Origin: Sedimentibacter sp. SX930
GTDB taxonomy: Bacteria; Bacillota; Bacilli; Lactobacillales; Aerococcaceae
Length of the DNA: 64,000 nt
Assembly: GCA_002155105.1 (NCBI GenBank)
Contig: MUZD01000002.1
Span: 124,001 to 188,000 of the forward strand
Direction: 5' to 3'
The notes under the pieces are model-generated. The model saw nothing but the letters and a program-made list of their open reading frames with translations, made no database searches and had not been told where the DNA came from. Position 1 is the stretch's first letter. Each line of letters starts with the position of its first letter. The translations under genes were made by a program, and so were the position numbers. Shown piece by piece: positions 18,437 to 28,627 of this stretch.

Positions 18437-19348
18437 ATGAATAAAAAAGAAGGTTTCAAATCAGGATTCGTCTCCATCATCGGGAGACCTAACGTAGGGA
18501 AATCGACACTTTTGAACCGCATCGTCGGTCAAAAGGTCGCCATCATGAGCGATGTCCCGCAGACTACCCGGAACAAGATCCAAGGCGTAGTGACTTCGGA
18601 TGATTCCCAGATCGTCTTCATCGATACGCCCGGAATCCACAAACCGCAGACGCGCTTGAACGATTTCATGCTGAAGAGCGCATACAGCACTTTTAATGAA
18701 GTTGATTTGGTTCTGTTCATGGTGAATGCGGCAGAAAAAAGAGGGGCGGGCGACAATTTCATTCTTGAGAAACTCAAGAACCTGCGCACTCCAAAATTCT
18801 TGATCATCAACAAAATCGATCAGGTCAAACCGGAGGAATTACTGAAAATCATCATGGACTATACTTCAGACAATGAGTTCAATGAAGTGGTTCCGATTTC
18901 TGCCATTCAAGGGAACAATGTTGATGAAATGATGGCCACCATCAAAAAATACATGCCGGAGGGACCCCAATTCTATCCGGACGATCAAGTGACGGATCAC
19001 CCGGAATACTTCGTCGTGTCCGAATTCATCCGCGAAAAGATCCTTCAGTTGACCAAGGAAGAAGTGCCGCATTCAGTGGCTGTCGTCGTGGAATCGATGC
19101 AGCGCAACGAGGATGATAAAGTCCACGTCCACGCAACCATCATCGTCGATCGGGCCAGCCAAAAAGGCATCATCATCGGCAAAGGCGGGAAAATGTTGAA
19201 AGAAATTGGTGTCCGGGCACGTCGGGATATCGAAGCGATGCTTGGTGATAAAATTTACCTCGAACTTTGGGTGAAGGTCCAAAAAGATTGGCGCGACAAG
19301 CAGAGTTATCTGCAGGACTACGGTTACCGCCAAAAAGATTACGATTGA
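18437..19348 (+). CDS. era: GTPase Era
   Basis: A 303-residue ribosome-assembly GTPase binding 16S rRNA near its 3' end. G1 is [12 protein letters not shown]2 the QTTRNKIQG region, G3 DTPGIHKP, G4 NKID; the C-terminal KH domain has [18 protein letters not shown]. Start ATG at 18437 with TTGAGGAG upstream, ten bases after dgkA. Part of the phoH-ybeY-dgkA-era-recO series. Confidence 0.97.
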   Translation: MNKKEGFKSGFVSIIGRPNVGKSTLLNRIVGQKVAIMSDVPQTTRNKIQGVVTSDDSQIVFIDTPGIHKPQTRLNDFMLKSAYSTFNEVDLVLFMVNAAEKRGAGDNFILEKLKNLRTPKFLIINKIDQVKPEELLKIIMDYTSDNEFNEVVPISAIQGNNVDEMMATIKKYMPEGPQFYPDDQVTDHPEYFVVSEFIREKILQLTKEEVPHSVAVVVESMQRNEDDKVHVHATIIVDRASQKGIIIGKGGKMLKEIGVRARRDIEAMLGDKIYLELWVKVQKDWRDKQSYLQDYGYRQKDYD

Positions 19349-19438
19349 TCAGTTAGTGCTCAATTGATACATGAATAGCAATCAGTAAGAGTTTGGGAGG
19401 CTGCCTTCCGGACTCTTCTCTTTTCGAAAGGGTGCGAC

Positions 19439-20278
19439 ATGGAGACATATCAGGAATTTGATGGCATCGTCTTATCGATCCGAAAACACAGGGAAAAGGA
19501 TGCTTTGGTAAAAATATTTACGCGTGATCATGGAAAACGGATGTTTTTCGTGAAGAACATCAAAAACCCGAACCATTCCTTGAAAGCGGCGCTGCTGCCC
19601 TTCACAAAAGCGACTTATCTGGGTCGCGTCAAGGATGACGGACTTAGCTTCCTGCAGGACAGCCGCGAAATCACCCACTTTTCCAAAATGCAAACGGATA
19701 TCCACCTGAACGCCTACGCGACGTATTTGAACAATCTGGCCGATGCAGCCATCAACGATGCCATCAAGGCCGCTGACCTCTACGATCTGTTGGAGGAATC
19801 CCTGGTCGCTATGCAGAACGGGATGGATGCGGAAATCGTAGTGAACATTTTCGAAATGCGGGTGCTGAAATATTTTGGGGCAGCTCCGCAATTGCAGGAA
19901 TGCGTCATCTGTCACAGCAAGCAAGAACCTTTCGATTTTTCGGTCAAATATTCCGGTGCCTTGTGCCAAAATCATTACGGGGAAGACCCCAGAAGATCGC
20001 ATGCAAGCCCTGCAGCTGTCCATTTTGCGCGGATTTTCCAATTGGTCACTCCGAAGCAAGTCGGGAATATCCAGATCAAAGCCGAGACGAAACAGGCGCT
20101 CAGAGCCTTCATCGACGAATTATATGAGGAATACGTCGGGATCCGACTGAAAAGCAAGAGTTTCATCGACCAGATGTACGCTTGGGAAACAAAGGTAGAG
20201 ATTCCGTTCCGTTCCGCAGCCGAACCGCAGCCAAACAAGCCGAGCGAAAGCGGAAAGCCCGATTCAACTAGTTCTTGA
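19439..20278 (+). CDS. recO: DNA repair protein RecO
   Basis: A 279-residue RecO: N-terminal OB fold (MHIKNPNH-like region KNIKNPNHSLKAALLPFTKA), then a helical domain with a zinc-finger-like CVICHSKQEPFDFS segment. It loads RecA with RecF and RecR in recombinational repair. The C-terminus carries a short Pro/Ser/Lys-rich tail beyond the usual end. The ATG at 19439 is preceded by GAAAGGGTG. Its stop codon lies inside the -35 element of the glyQ promoter. The 90 bases between era and recO contain an imperfect hairpin with a T-rich end but no clear promoter. Confidence 0.93.
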   Translation: METYQEFDGIVLSIRKHREKDALVKIFTRDHGKRMFFVKNIKNPNHSLKAALLPFTKATYLGRVKDDGLSFLQDSREITHFSKMQTDIHLNAYATYLNNLADAAINDAIKAADLYDLLEESLVAMQNGMDAEIVVNIFEMRVLKYFGAAPQLQECVICHSKQEPFDFSVKYSGALCQNHYGEDPRRSHASPAAVHFARIFQLVTPKQVGNIQIKAETKQALRAFIDELYEEYVGIRLKSKSFIDQMYAWETKVEIPFRSAAEPQPNKPSESGKPDSTSS

Positions 20279-20303
20279 CATTCTGAAGGAACAAGGCTAC
20301 TAT
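20275..20303 (+). promoter_or_regulatory. Promoter of glyQS
   Basis: TTGACA (20275-20280), a 17-base spacer and TACTAT (20298-20303). The -35 overlaps the recO stop codon TGA (20276-20278). Confidence 0.78.
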
Positions 20304-20309
20304 TGAGAA

Positions 20310-20517
20310 GAACTAAATACTGGACGTTGAAGATAAGAGTACCTCTGGTCAGTACCGAAAAGCGAGTTTGGGATAGTGTGAGCCAAATCGGGAGACTATT
20401 GCGGAAAGGCGTATCCGAGTCCTGTAACGAAGTGCCGGCAATTGCCGGAATTAGGGTGGAACCGCGAAAATATTCGTCCCTATGTTTCAAGGAGACTTGA
20501 TGCATAGGGACTTTTTT
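20310..20517 (+). promoter_or_regulatory. Glycine T-box riboswitch leader of glyQS
   Basis: A consensus T-box AGGGTGGAACCGCG at 20453-20466, followed by a terminator with nine-base arms GTCCCTATG (20476-20484) and CATAGGGAC (20503-20511) and a run of T residues. The variable T-box base is A, which would pair with a U discriminator, as expected for tRNA(Gly). I did not assign the specifier codon. Confidence 0.92.
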
Positions 20518-20548
20518 TATGTATTATTTCAAGTGGAGGAGATTTATG

Positions 20549-21460
20549 ATGGAAAACAAATTAACTGTGCAAAAAATGATTCAAGCGCTACAAAATTTTT
20601 GGGCAGATCAAGGCTGCCTTTTGATGCAGTCCTATGATACTGAAAAAGGTGCCGGAACAATGAGCCCGTACACTTTCTTGCGTGCAATCGGCCCAGAACC
20701 TTGGAACGCCGCATACGTGGAGCCTTCGCGTCGTCCTGCTGACGGCCGCTACGGTGAAAATCCCAACCGTCTCTACCAACATCACCAATTCCAGGTGGTC
20801 ATGAAGCCATCGCCGGACAATATCCAGGAACTATATCTGGAAAGCCTGAAAGTATTGGGCATCAATCCGATCGAACATGATATCCGCTTTGTCGAAGACA
20901 ACTGGGAAAACCCTTCATTGGGCTGCGCAGGCTTGGGCTGGGAAGTCTGGTTGGATGGAATGGAAGTCACCCAGTTCACTTATTTCCAGCAAGTGGGCGG
21001 TTTGGAATGCAGTCCTGTCACAAGTGAAATCACCTATGGTTTGGAGCGCTTGGCTTCTTATATCCAGGATGTGAACAGTGTCTACGATCTTGAGTGGACA
21101 GAGGGCGTGAAATACGGCGAAATCTTCGGCCAGCCGGAATATGAACATTCCAAATATTCGTTTGAGGAAAGCAACGTCGATCTGTTGTTCCAACTATTTG
21201 ATTCATTTGAAGCGGAAGCGACAAAACAGATCGAGAACGGTCTCGTGCATCCGGCTTATGACTATGTCCTGAAGAGTTCGCATGCCTTTAACCTTTTGGA
21301 TGCAAGAGGTGTCATTTCTGCGACTGACCGCGCGGGCTATCTCGCACGAATCCGCAATATGGCGCGCCAACTGGCGAAAGCTTTTGTCCAAAAGAGAAAA
21401 GAACTGGGTTTCCCGTTGCTTTCGGATGATCAAAAAGAACTTGCCCTGAAGGAGGACTAA
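20549..21460 (+). CDS. glyQ: Glycyl-tRNA synthetase alpha subunit
   Basis: A 303-residue class II catalytic subunit of the alpha2beta2 enzyme. Highly conserved stretches include [37 protein letters not shown] and [19 protein letters not shown]. Two adjacent ATG codons (20546, 20549) follow GGAGGAG; the second has better spacing. The gene follows the glycine T-box and precedes glyS by four bases. Confidence 0.96.
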   Translation: MENKLTVQKMIQALQNFWADQGCLLMQSYDTEKGAGTMSPYTFLRAIGPEPWNAAYVEPSRRPADGRYGENPNRLYQHHQFQVVMKPSPDNIQELYLESLKVLGINPIEHDIRFVEDNWENPSLGCAGLGWEVWLDGMEVTQFTYFQQVGGLECSPVTSEITYGLERLASYIQDVNSVYDLEWTEGVKYGEIFGQPEYEHSKYSFEESNVDLLFQLFDSFEAEATKQIENGLVHPAYDYVLKSSHAFNLLDARGVISATDRAGYLARIRNMARQLAKAFVQKRKELGFPLLSDDQKELALKED

Positions 21461-21464
21461 ATTC

Positions 21465-23528
21465 ATGAGTCAAACTGTATTATTAGAAATCGGACTTGAA
21501 GAAATGCCTGCGAAATATGTGCGCAGCAGCAGTATCCAATTGAAAGAAAAAATGGCCGCTTTTTTGGAAGCAAACCGCATCGGCTTTGACGCGATCGAAA
21601 TGTATGCGACGCCGAGACGTTTGGCGGTCATCGCCAGCGGAGTCAGTGATAAACAGGCGGATTTGGCGGAAGTCATCAAAGGACCCGCAAAAAAAATCGC
21701 TTTGCAGGCTGACGGCACTTGGTCAAAAGCTGCACTGGGCTTTGTCCGCGGACAAGGCTTGACTCCTGAAGACATCTTCTTTGATGAACTGAATGGTGTG
21801 GAGTATGTTTTCGTCAAGAAAGAAACGAACGGAAAAGCTTCATCCGAAGTGCTGAAGGAATTGAATACGGTCGTTGAGTCGTTGACTTTCCCTGTTTCGA
21901 TGCATTGGGGCAACCATCACTTCAAGTACATCCGACCGATCCATTGGATTGTGGCATTGGCTGATGCTGAAATCATCCCATTCCAAGTCTTGGATGTCGT
22001 TTCAGGCCGGACCACACGCGGGCACCGTTTCTTGGGCGAAGACGTGACGCTGTCGCATGCAGGCGAGTATGTGGAGAAATTGGCTGAACAACATGTCATT
22101 GCCGATCAGGACAAAAGGAAAAACATGATCCGGGCCCAATTCCAACAGATTGAAGCTGAAAATGGCTGGATCATCCCTAACGACGAAAGCTTATTGGAAG
22201 AAGTCACTTCTTTGGTAGAATACCCGACAGCCTTCTTCGGTGAATACGACAGCAAATATTTGACTTTGCCGGCAGATGTATTGATCACATCGATGAAGGA
22301 CCACCAACGCTATTTCGAAGTTAAGGACAAATCGGGCAAACTTTTGCCGTACTTCATATCCGTACGCAACGGGAATGGCATATTCATCGATAACGTGAAA
22401 AAAGGCAATGAGAAAGTCCTGACAGCAAGGCTTGAGGACGGCCTGTTCTTCTTCAACGAAGACCAACGCATCACAATTGCGCAGTCGGTCGAAAAATTGA
22501 AGAAAGTCACATTCCATTCGAAAATCGGCTCCATTCATGATAAGATGGACAACACAGCGAAAATCGCTGCCCATCTTGCTGATCTGCTTGATCTGGAAGA
22601 GGACGACAAAACGCAATTGTTGCGTGCGGCTTCCATCTACAAGTTTGACTTGGTGACCAACATGGTTTCCGAGTTTACGGAACTGCAAGGCATCATGGGT
22701 GAAGTCTATGCGTTGCAACAAGGCGAAACCGCTGCTGTAGCAACCGCGATCCGCGAACACTATCTGCCGGTATCCAGTGAAGGCGAATTGCCGGAAACCC
22801 AAATCGGAGCAGTTTTGGCGATGGCGGACAAATTGGACAGCATCATCAGTTTCTTCCTGCAGGGTATGGTTCCGACAGGGTCGAACGACCCGTATGCTTT
22901 GCGTCGTCAAATGATCGGCGTCATTCAAATCATCGAGAAATACCAATGGTCATTCTCGTTGGAAGATTTGTTGTCTGCCTTGTTGACGGAGGTTTTTGCG
23001 ATTGAAGATGCAGAATCGTTCGATAAAACAATGAATGAACTTGCCGTTTTCGCAAACGGCCGTATCCAACAGAAACTTCAAACCTACGGCATCCGTTATG
23101 ATATAGTTGAAGCTGTGCTGCAATCCGGCGAAAAAGACGTCAACACCCTATTCGCTAACGCCAAAGTATTGCAGGCGCACAGTGAAGAGGAATCATTCAA
23201 AACGATCATGGAAGCTCTTGCGCGCGTCGTAAACATTTCCGGAAATCCTGATGAATCGATTCCCGTCCAGAAAGATCTGCTTGAAACAGCCAGCGAGAAG
23301 AATCTGTATGTGCAGATTAATCATCTCGATTTGGCTCTGTCCCACGGCGATCCGGAAGCGGATTACACCGCCTTAGCTGCGATTGCGCCATATATTGAAG
23401 CTTATTTCGATGAAAATATGGTCATGGTCGAGGATGTTGCTATCCGCAGCAACCGTTTGAATACGCTCGGAAACCTGACCTTGAGCATTATGCAGTTTGC
23501 TGATGTCAGAAAATTGATCCTTAAATAG
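21465..23528 (+). CDS. glyS: Glycyl-tRNA synthetase beta subunit
   Basis: The 687-residue beta subunit, which binds the tRNA. Family segments are LLEIGLEEMPAKYV at the N-terminus, TPRRLAV, the MHWGNHHFKYIRPIHWIVAL stretch, and GSNDPYALRRQMIGV in the HD-like region; the C-terminal DALR-like anticodon-binding region ends at RKLILK. The gene has a GAAGGAGG ribosome binding site in the end of glyQ. It ends before an imperfect GC-rich terminator. Confidence 0.96.
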   Translation: MSQTVLLEIGLEEMPAKYVRSSSIQLKEKMAAFLEANRIGFDAIEMYATPRRLAVIASGVSDKQADLAEVIKGPAKKIALQADGTWSKAALGFVRGQGLTPEDIFFDELNGVEYVFVKKETNGKASSEVLKELNTVVESLTFPVSMHWGNHHFKYIRPIHWIVALADAEIIPFQVLDVVSGRTTRGHRFLGEDVTLSHAGEYVEKLAEQHVIADQDKRKNMIRAQFQQIEAENGWIIPNDESLLEEVTSLVEYPTAFFGEYDSKYLTLPADVLITSMKDHQRYFEVKDKSGKLLPYFISVRNGNGIFIDNVKKGNEKVLTARLEDGLFFFNEDQRITIAQSVEKLKKVTFHSKIGSIHDKMDNTAKIAAHLADLLDLEEDDKTQLLRAASIYKFDLVTNMVSEFTELQGIMGEVYALQQGETAAVATAIREHYLPVSSEGELPETQIGAVLAMADKLDSIISFFLQGMVPTGSNDPYALRRQMIGVIQIIEKYQWSFSLEDLLSALLTEVFAIEDAESFDKTMNELAVFANGRIQQKLQTYGIRYDIVEAVLQSGEKDVNTLFANAKVLQAHSEEESFKTIMEALARVVNISGNPDESIPVQKDLLETASEKNLYVQINHLDLALSHGDPEADYTALAAIAPYIEAYFDENMVMVEDVAIRSNRLNTLGNLTLSIMQFADVRKLILK

Positions 23529-23534
23529 TGAAGT

Positions 23535-23579
23535 GATGGAGGCGGGGCTAACATTGTTTACTCCCGGCTCCATCATTTT
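23535..23579 (+). terminator. Terminator after glyS
   Basis: GATGGAG (23535-23541) pairs with CTCCATC (23568-23574), extended by CGGG/CCCG pairing with bulges, and followed by a T-rich stretch. Confidence 0.7.
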
Positions 23580-23774
23580 GTCTTCCGCCAGGTGCGGGCT
23601 GGATCGATACCTTCAAGACTGTATTTTCTTTTCGTTTTTTGGTTAATATGGTAAATTAAGAGGGAAGAATGAGCGCTTCAATAGACGGAGCTCAAATTAT
23701 TTGTTAAAGATACTTGTCCAATTTTTTGAAGTGCGGAAGCGCATCTGAAAAAAGTCGGACCAATCGAATTATTT

Positions 23775-23799
23775 TGTTCGGCATAAAGAGTGCCGAACA
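23775..23799 (+). promoter_or_regulatory. Hairpin in the obgE 5' leader
   Basis: TGTTCGGCA and TGCCGAACA form a perfect nine-pair stem with a seven-base loop, followed by GTTTTCC and then the AAGGGGG ribosome binding site of obgE. It could be a weak attenuator or an mRNA-stabilising leader structure. The U-tract is short. Confidence 0.4.
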
Positions 23800-23820
23800 G
23801 TTTTCCAAGGGGGAAAAAAG

Positions 23821-25128
23821 ATGTCAATGTTTTTGGATCATGCAAAAGTGCATGTAAAAGCCGGTAAAGGCGGCGATGGAATGGTAGCGTTCCGTCGCGA
23901 AAAGTATGTTCCCGATGGGGGGCCTGCAGGTGGCGATGGCGGCCGCGGAGGAAGCATCATATTTGAAGTGGATCCAGGTCTGCGCACGTTATTGGATTTC
24001 CGCTATAACCGTAATTTCAGAGGTAAGCCCGGCGAAAACGGCATGAGCAAAAGTATGTTCGGCCGCGGCGCAAAAGACACAATAGTAAGGGTTCCGCCTG
24101 GTACGATTGTACGCAATGCGGAAACAAAAGAACTCATTGCTGATTTGACCGAACCTGGACAACAGGCTGTAGTCGCAAGAGGCGGACGTGGCGGACGCGG
24201 GAATAACCGTTTTGCCACTGCGAGAAACCCTGCACCCGAAATCGCCGAAAACGGTGAACCTGGGCAAGAGCTTGAGTTGGAGCTTGAGCTGAAAGTCATC
24301 GCGGACGTCGGTTTGGTAGGCTTCCCGTCAGTAGGTAAATCGACATTGCTGTCGATCGTGTCAAAAGCGAAACCAAAAATCGCAGCCTATCACTTCACTA
24401 CGCTTGTACCCAACTTAGGTATGGTACAGACACGCAGCGGAGAAGAGTTTGTCATGGCCGATTTACCGGGATTGATCGAGGGCGCGTCCCAAGGCGTCGG
24501 TCTAGGGATCCAATTTTTGCGCCACATCGAGCGCACGAGAGTCATTCTGCATGTCATCGATATGGGCGGCACAGAAGGCAGAGATCCTTTCGATGACTAT
24601 GAAAAAATCAACAAAGAATTGGAAAGTTACCAATTGCGTTTACTGGAAAGACCGACCGTGATTGTAGCCAATAAAATGGATGTGGCGGAAGCGGAAGATA
24701 ATCTTGAAATCTTCAAACAACAAATCGCCGAAAAATTCGGAGATGACGAAGCACCGAGAATCTTCCCGATTTCAGCCTGGTCGACTACCGGCGTAGCCGA
24801 ATTGTTGGATTACACTGCTGAAGTTCTGAAGGACACGCCTGAGTTCCCATTGTTCGACGAAGAAGAAGTCGAATCATCCGTCCTTTACAAATTCGAAGAA
24901 AATCAAGAACAGTTCACTATCGGACGCGATCCAGATTCCACGTGGGTATTGGGCGGCGAAAGACTGGAAAAACTATTCAACATGACCAATTTTGCTCATG
25001 ACGAAAGCATCATGCGTTTCGCGCGTCAATTGCGTTCCATGGGCGTGGATGAAAAACTGAGGGCTAAGGGAGCGAAAGATGGCGACATGGTCCGCATCAT
25101 GACCTACCATTTTGAGTTCGTCGATTAA
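23821..25128 (+). CDS. obgE: GTPase ObgE/CgtA
   Basis: A 435-residue ribosome-associated GTPase. The glycine-rich Obg fold (about 1-158, with [16 protein letters not shown] and [12 protein letters not shown]) is followed by the G domain ([43 protein letters not shown]) and the C-terminal OCT domain (about 355-430). It functions in large-subunit assembly and stress control. Start ATG at 23821 after CAAGGGGGAA. A leader of some 240 bases after the glyS terminator holds a hairpin but no clear promoter to my eye. Confidence 0.96.
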   Translation: MSMFLDHAKVHVKAGKGGDGMVAFRREKYVPDGGPAGGDGGRGGSIIFEVDPGLRTLLDFRYNRNFRGKPGENGMSKSMFGRGAKDTIVRVPPGTIVRNAETKELIADLTEPGQQAVVARGGRGGRGNNRFATARNPAPEIAENGEPGQELELELELKVIADVGLVGFPSVGKSTLLSIVSKAKPKIAAYHFTTLVPNLGMVQTRSGEEFVMADLPGLIEGASQGVGLGIQFLRHIERTRVILHVIDMGGTEGRDPFDDYEKINKELESYQLRLLERPTVIVANKMDVAEAEDNLEIFKQQIAEKFGDDEAPRIFPISAWSTTGVAELLDYTAEVLKDTPEFPLFDEEEVESSVLYKFEENQEQFTIGRDPDSTWVLGGERLEKLFNMTNFAHDESIMRFARQLRSMGVDEKLRAKGAKDGDMVRIMTYHFEFVD

Positions 25129-25166
25129 AAAGCAACACCAGTATCAATAAATGGGGGATAATTATC

Positions 25167-27026
25167 GTGACATCACAGACACGCTCCGTTCCATTGGATG
25201 GGATGCGGGCGCTTGCGATTATTGCCATCATTTTCTATCATTTGATGCCTCATGTTTTGCCGGGCGGTTACTTGGCTGTAAACATCTTTTTCGTCCTGAC
25301 TGGTTTTTTCATCACAGCGTCTGTGATCGAAGAATACGGCCAAAAAGGAAAATTGGCTTACAAGCGCTATTTGGCCAGAAGGTTTCAGAGGTTGTTCCTT
25401 CCATTGCTAGGGATGTTGCTGTCGGTGACTGCCTATATCACTTTGTTTCAAAGAGACCTGTTGCTGAATTTGCGGCCATGGCTCCTATCGTCATTGGGAA
25501 TGGTCAATAACTGGTGGCAAATTTCCGTTGGCGGTTCTTATTTTGAACAATTCTATGTGCAATCACCGTTCATGCATCTCTGGTTCCTGTCTGTCATTAG
25601 CCAATTCTATGTCATCTGGCCACTGATTGTGTTGTTGCTGTTGGCATTGTACAAAGATAAACGGATAATCCTCTACACAGCGGTCGGACTTTCTTTGTTT
25701 TCTGCCCTTGCGATGGATATGCTGTATGTACCGGGAGAAGACGCTTCACGCGTCTATTACGGTACGGATACGCGCTTGTTTTCGTTTATGATCGGCAGTG
25801 CGCTGTCGGTTGTTTGGCCGTTAGAGAGGCTGAACGAGCCGGTGTCGAAACGAACGAAGCGAAGATTGACGCTTGCAGGCTTTTTCAGCTACGCAGTTCT
25901 CGGCGTGATGTTCAGCAGGATGCTGGATAGTCAGACGCTCACCTACAGAGGCGGAATGTACCTTAACAGCGTCATTATCGGAGTCGGGGTAGTCTTAACA
26001 GCGCATCCGGCAACGAGCCTTTCAAAAATGATGCGGTTCAAACCGATTCAGTGGCTCGGCAGGCGGAGCTTCCTGCTTTATCTTTGGTACTATCCTGTGA
26101 TTTCCCTTTATCAGGCAAAAGTAGTCGATACGAGCGTTGATCCCGGACAACATATATTGATCCAGCTGGCAATCATGCTCAGCCTCTCCGAAATAGGTTA
26201 CCAAATATTCGAAAAGAAGCGTTGGAAGATGACGTCCGTGCAGTTTTGGCGACCAGCCGATACGATTGCCCGAATAAAGGCTTCAGGGTCCGAAGGTTCA
26301 ACCAGGCATTTTTCAGGAAATCTTGCACCATTCGTCGGGTTCTGCCTGTTGTTGACCGCGCTGACGGGATTTGTCCAAGCACGCTCCGGCGAAAATGCCT
26401 CTGTGCAGGAACTGCGCGAGCAAATCGCTGCCAGCCAAAGCAAGATGGAAGCGATGAATCGCGACGATTCCACCCGCAGCAGGGCCATCAATAATATCGA
26501 AGGGCTCGAACGAGAGACCGTTTTGTTTGCTCACGGCGCAGATATTACCTTCATAGGCGATTCCGTATTGCTCTCCGTCGCGGATCAGCTGGTTACGATT
26601 TTCGGACGGGCAGTTGTCGAAGGTGCAGTCAGCAGACAGCTTTACCAAACCACTGAGGTGATTGCTGACTTGGAAAAACGTGAGCAGTTGCATGACACAG
26701 TCGTGGTCTTTCTGGGTTCCAACGGGACTTTCACTCAGACGCAAATGGAAACTTTCATAACGGAAATCGGGACATCCCGAAATCTGTTTTTCCTCACGAC
26801 GAATGTACCGCGAATCTGGAAGGACAGCGTGAACGAGCAGTTGGCGCTTGCCGAAAGCAACCATTCCAATGTCCATATTTTGGATTGGAATGCCTTCAGC
26901 AGCGGACACGACGAGTGGCTTCTGGAGGATCAGGTCCATCCGAATCCGATCGGTGCGCAACAATTAGCCCTTTTTGTGGCAGAGGAAATCTATCAAGAAT
27001 TAAATGATGAAAATGGGAGCAACTGA
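25167..27026 (+). CDS. Membrane O-acyltransferase with C-terminal SGNH domain (OatA-like)
   Basis: A 619-residue protein. The N-terminal acyltransferase-3 domain (about 1-345) has ten or so membrane segments and begins RSVPLDGMRALAIIAIIFYHL; a linker with a further membrane segment (about 390-410) leads to an extracytoplasmic SGNH hydrolase-like domain (about 450-615). The catalytic blocks are visible: FIGDSVLLS (Ser), VVFLGSNGTF (Asn) and LLEDQVHPNPIGAQ (Asp and His). This architecture fits OatA peptidoglycan O-acetyltransferases, which confer lysozyme resistance, but other polymers are possible acceptors. GTG start at 25167 after GGGGGAT. The gene lies between obgE and rnz with a two-base gap to rnz. 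Confidence 0.88.
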   Translation: MTSQTRSVPLDGMRALAIIAIIFYHLMPHVLPGGYLAVNIFFVLTGFFITASVIEEYGQKGKLAYKRYLARRFQRLFLPLLGMLLSVTAYITLFQRDLLLNLRPWLLSSLGMVNNWWQISVGGSYFEQFYVQSPFMHLWFLSVISQFYVIWPLIVLLLLALYKDKRIILYTAVGLSLFSALAMDMLYVPGEDASRVYYGTDTRLFSFMIGSALSVVWPLERLNEPVSKRTKRRLTLAGFFSYAVLGVMFSRMLDSQTLTYRGGMYLNSVIIGVGVVLTAHPATSLSKMMRFKPIQWLGRRSFLLYLWYYPVISLYQAKVVDTSVDPGQHILIQLAIMLSLSEIGYQIFEKKRWKMTSVQFWRPADTIARIKASGSEGSTRHFSGNLAPFVGFCLLLTALTGFVQARSGENASVQELREQIAASQSKMEAMNRDDSTRSRAINNIEGLERETVLFAHGADITFIGDSVLLSVADQLVTIFGRAVVEGAVSRQLYQTTEVIADLEKREQLHDTVVVFLGSNGTFTQTQMETFITEIGTSRNLFFLTTNVPRIWKDSVNEQLALAESNHSNVHILDWNAFSSGHDEWLLEDQVHPNPIGAQQLALFVAEEIYQELNDENGSN

Positions 27027-27028
27027 TT

Positions 27029-27958
27029 ATGAAAATTCAATTTTTAGGCACCGGAGCGGGTGTTCCTTCCACCAGCAGAAATCTTTCCAGCATTGCATTG
27101 AAATTGCTGGATGAACGCAATGCCATCTGGCTTTTTGACTGCGGGGAGGGGACACAGCAACGTGTGCTAAAAACAACGATCCGGCCCAGAAAAGTCGAAA
27201 AAATCTTCATCACCCATCTGCATGGGGATCATATATTCGGCTTGCCCGGGTTCTTGAGCAGCAGGGCTTTCCAAGGCGGAAATACGCCTTTGAACATCTA
27301 TGGCCCTGTGGGAATCAAGGAATTTGTGCTGACCAGTCTGCGCATATCCCAGTCCCACCTGCGCTATCCGATCTTCTTTCATGAAATAACTGAAGATGGC
27401 GTAGTGTTTGAAGACGAGCAATTCCGCGTGAGTTGCGCAAAACTGAATCACGGCATCGTTTCCTACGGGTACCGTGTCGAAGAGGCCGACTATCCAGGCG
27501 AATTGCAGGCCGATAAGCTAAAAGAAATGAATGTTCCCGCGGGACCTCTCTACGGAAAGCTTAAAAATGGGGAGACCGTTGTTTTGCCTGACGGGAGAAC
27601 CATCAATGGGCTGGATTTTATCGGAAAAACAACTAAAGGACGTGTCGTAACGATTTTGGGCGACACAAGAAGAACCAAAAATACTGTCGTTTTGGCAAAA
27701 AATGCCGATGTGTTGGTCCACGAGAGCACCTTCGGAAAGGAAGACCAAGCGATTGCGTCGGATTATTTCCATTCGACCTGCATCGATGCAGCCAACGTGG
27801 CCAAAGAAGCAAACGTGAACCAACTTTATTTGACCCACATCAGCGCGCGTTACCTCAACGGCAATGCGCATCAGTTGCAGCGGGATGCCCGCAAAGTCTT
27901 TCCTGACACGAAACTCGTCAACGATTATGATGAATTCGAAATAGCGCTGACGAAATGA
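27029..27958 (+). CDS. rnz: Ribonuclease Z
   Basis: A 309-residue metallo-beta-lactamase-fold endonuclease that trims tRNA 3' ends. The zinc motif is THLHGDHIFGLPG, with further ligands in LNHGIVSYGYR, ILGDTRRT and LTHISARYL, and the N-terminal FLGTGAGVPSTSRN signature. It starts at 27029, two bases after the acyltransferase stop, with GGGAGC in that gene as ribosome binding site. Confidence 0.95.
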   Translation: MKIQFLGTGAGVPSTSRNLSSIALKLLDERNAIWLFDCGEGTQQRVLKTTIRPRKVEKIFITHLHGDHIFGLPGFLSSRAFQGGNTPLNIYGPVGIKEFVLTSLRISQSHLRYPIFFHEITEDGVVFEDEQFRVSCAKLNHGIVSYGYRVEEADYPGELQADKLKEMNVPAGPLYGKLKNGETVVLPDGRTINGLDFIGKTTKGRVVTILGDTRRTKNTVVLAKNADVLVHESTFGKEDQAIASDYFHSTCIDAANVAKEANVNQLYLTHISARYLNGNAHQLQRDARKVFPDTKLVNDYDEFEIALTK

Positions 27959-28076
27959 TCGCCGGCAGCTTGCTCACTAGAGAATCCTTTCGGGGATAAG
28001 TGCTTCAAGTTGACTATGCAGCAGCAAAAAGATGATAATAAGAGTGGGAAATATCAAAATGAGTGGGGCGATTATA

Positions 28077-28487
28077 ATGAAAAATCAGTGGAGATTAGTA
28101 GCGGGCATTATTTTGATCATCATCATTGTGTTGTTTGCCGTTTTCAATGTCGATTCTGTGCCAGTCAATTTTGGTTTCGCTGTTGTGGATGGACCTCTTA
28201 TCATCGTCATTCTGGTTTCTCTCCTGATGGGATCGCTCATCACCTTGTTGGTTGCGACAGGCAGTGCAACTAAGAAGAACAAAGAATTTAAACAAATGCG
28301 CGCTGAAATCGACACAAAAGGGAAAGAAATCCAAAAAGCAGTCGATGCGACGAAAGTCGGGTATGAACAACAACTCGCCGAACTGCGGAAGGAATTGACT
28401 CAGAAAGACAGCAAAATCAATTCGCTTGAAGAAGAATTGATCAAGAAGTTTACAGGGGCAAACCCGAATCAGCCAAGCGGTATTTGA
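28077..28487 (+). CDS. LapA-domain (DUF1049) membrane protein
   Basis: A 136-residue protein with two N-terminal membrane helices (LVAGIILIIIIVLFAVFNV and PLIIVILVSLLMGSLITLLVA) joined by the VNFGFAVVDG hairpin typical of the LapA domain, followed by a cytoplasmic coiled coil (about 65-125) rich in Lys, Glu and Gln. LapA (YciS) proteins are linked to envelope lipid homeostasis in other bacteria; the role here is unknown. The ATG at 28077 is preceded by GTGGGG; in-frame ATGs upstream (28059, 28032) are possible. A terminator follows. Confidence 0.82.
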   Translation: MKNQWRLVAGIILIIIIVLFAVFNVDSVPVNFGFAVVDGPLIIVILVSLLMGSLITLLVATGSATKKNKEFKQMRAEIDTKGKEIQKAVDATKVGYEQQLAELRKELTQKDSKINSLEEELIKKFTGANPNQPSGI

Positions 28488-28535
28488 AGAAAAAAAGTGG
28501 CAGATCTACCTGAACGGCCACTTCCAGTTCAAAAG

Positions 28536-28571
28536 AAAAGACTAGAACGAGTTCAGCTTCTAGTCTTTTTT
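28536..28571 (+). terminator. Terminator after the LapA-domain gene
   Basis: AAAAGACTAGAA (28536-28547) pairs with TTCTAGTCTTTT (28558-28569) around a ten-base loop, ending in T residues. A second stem, AAGTGGC with GGCCACTT (28495-28523), lies just upstream. Confidence 0.85.
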
Positions 28572-28627
28572 GGATTAGTGGGAGCCTCGGTGCGCCTGTA
28601 TAGTTTATATAGTTAGGAGTCGATAAG

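Noticed and set aside
19349-19438. Terminator between era and recO
   Set aside because: A partly paired stretch with a T-rich end exists, but pairing is interrupted and the genes are normally cotranscribed; not strong enough to call.
22191-22946. Minus-strand open frame (251 codons) inside glyS
   Set aside because: Antisense shadow with no start signal and no recognisable motif.
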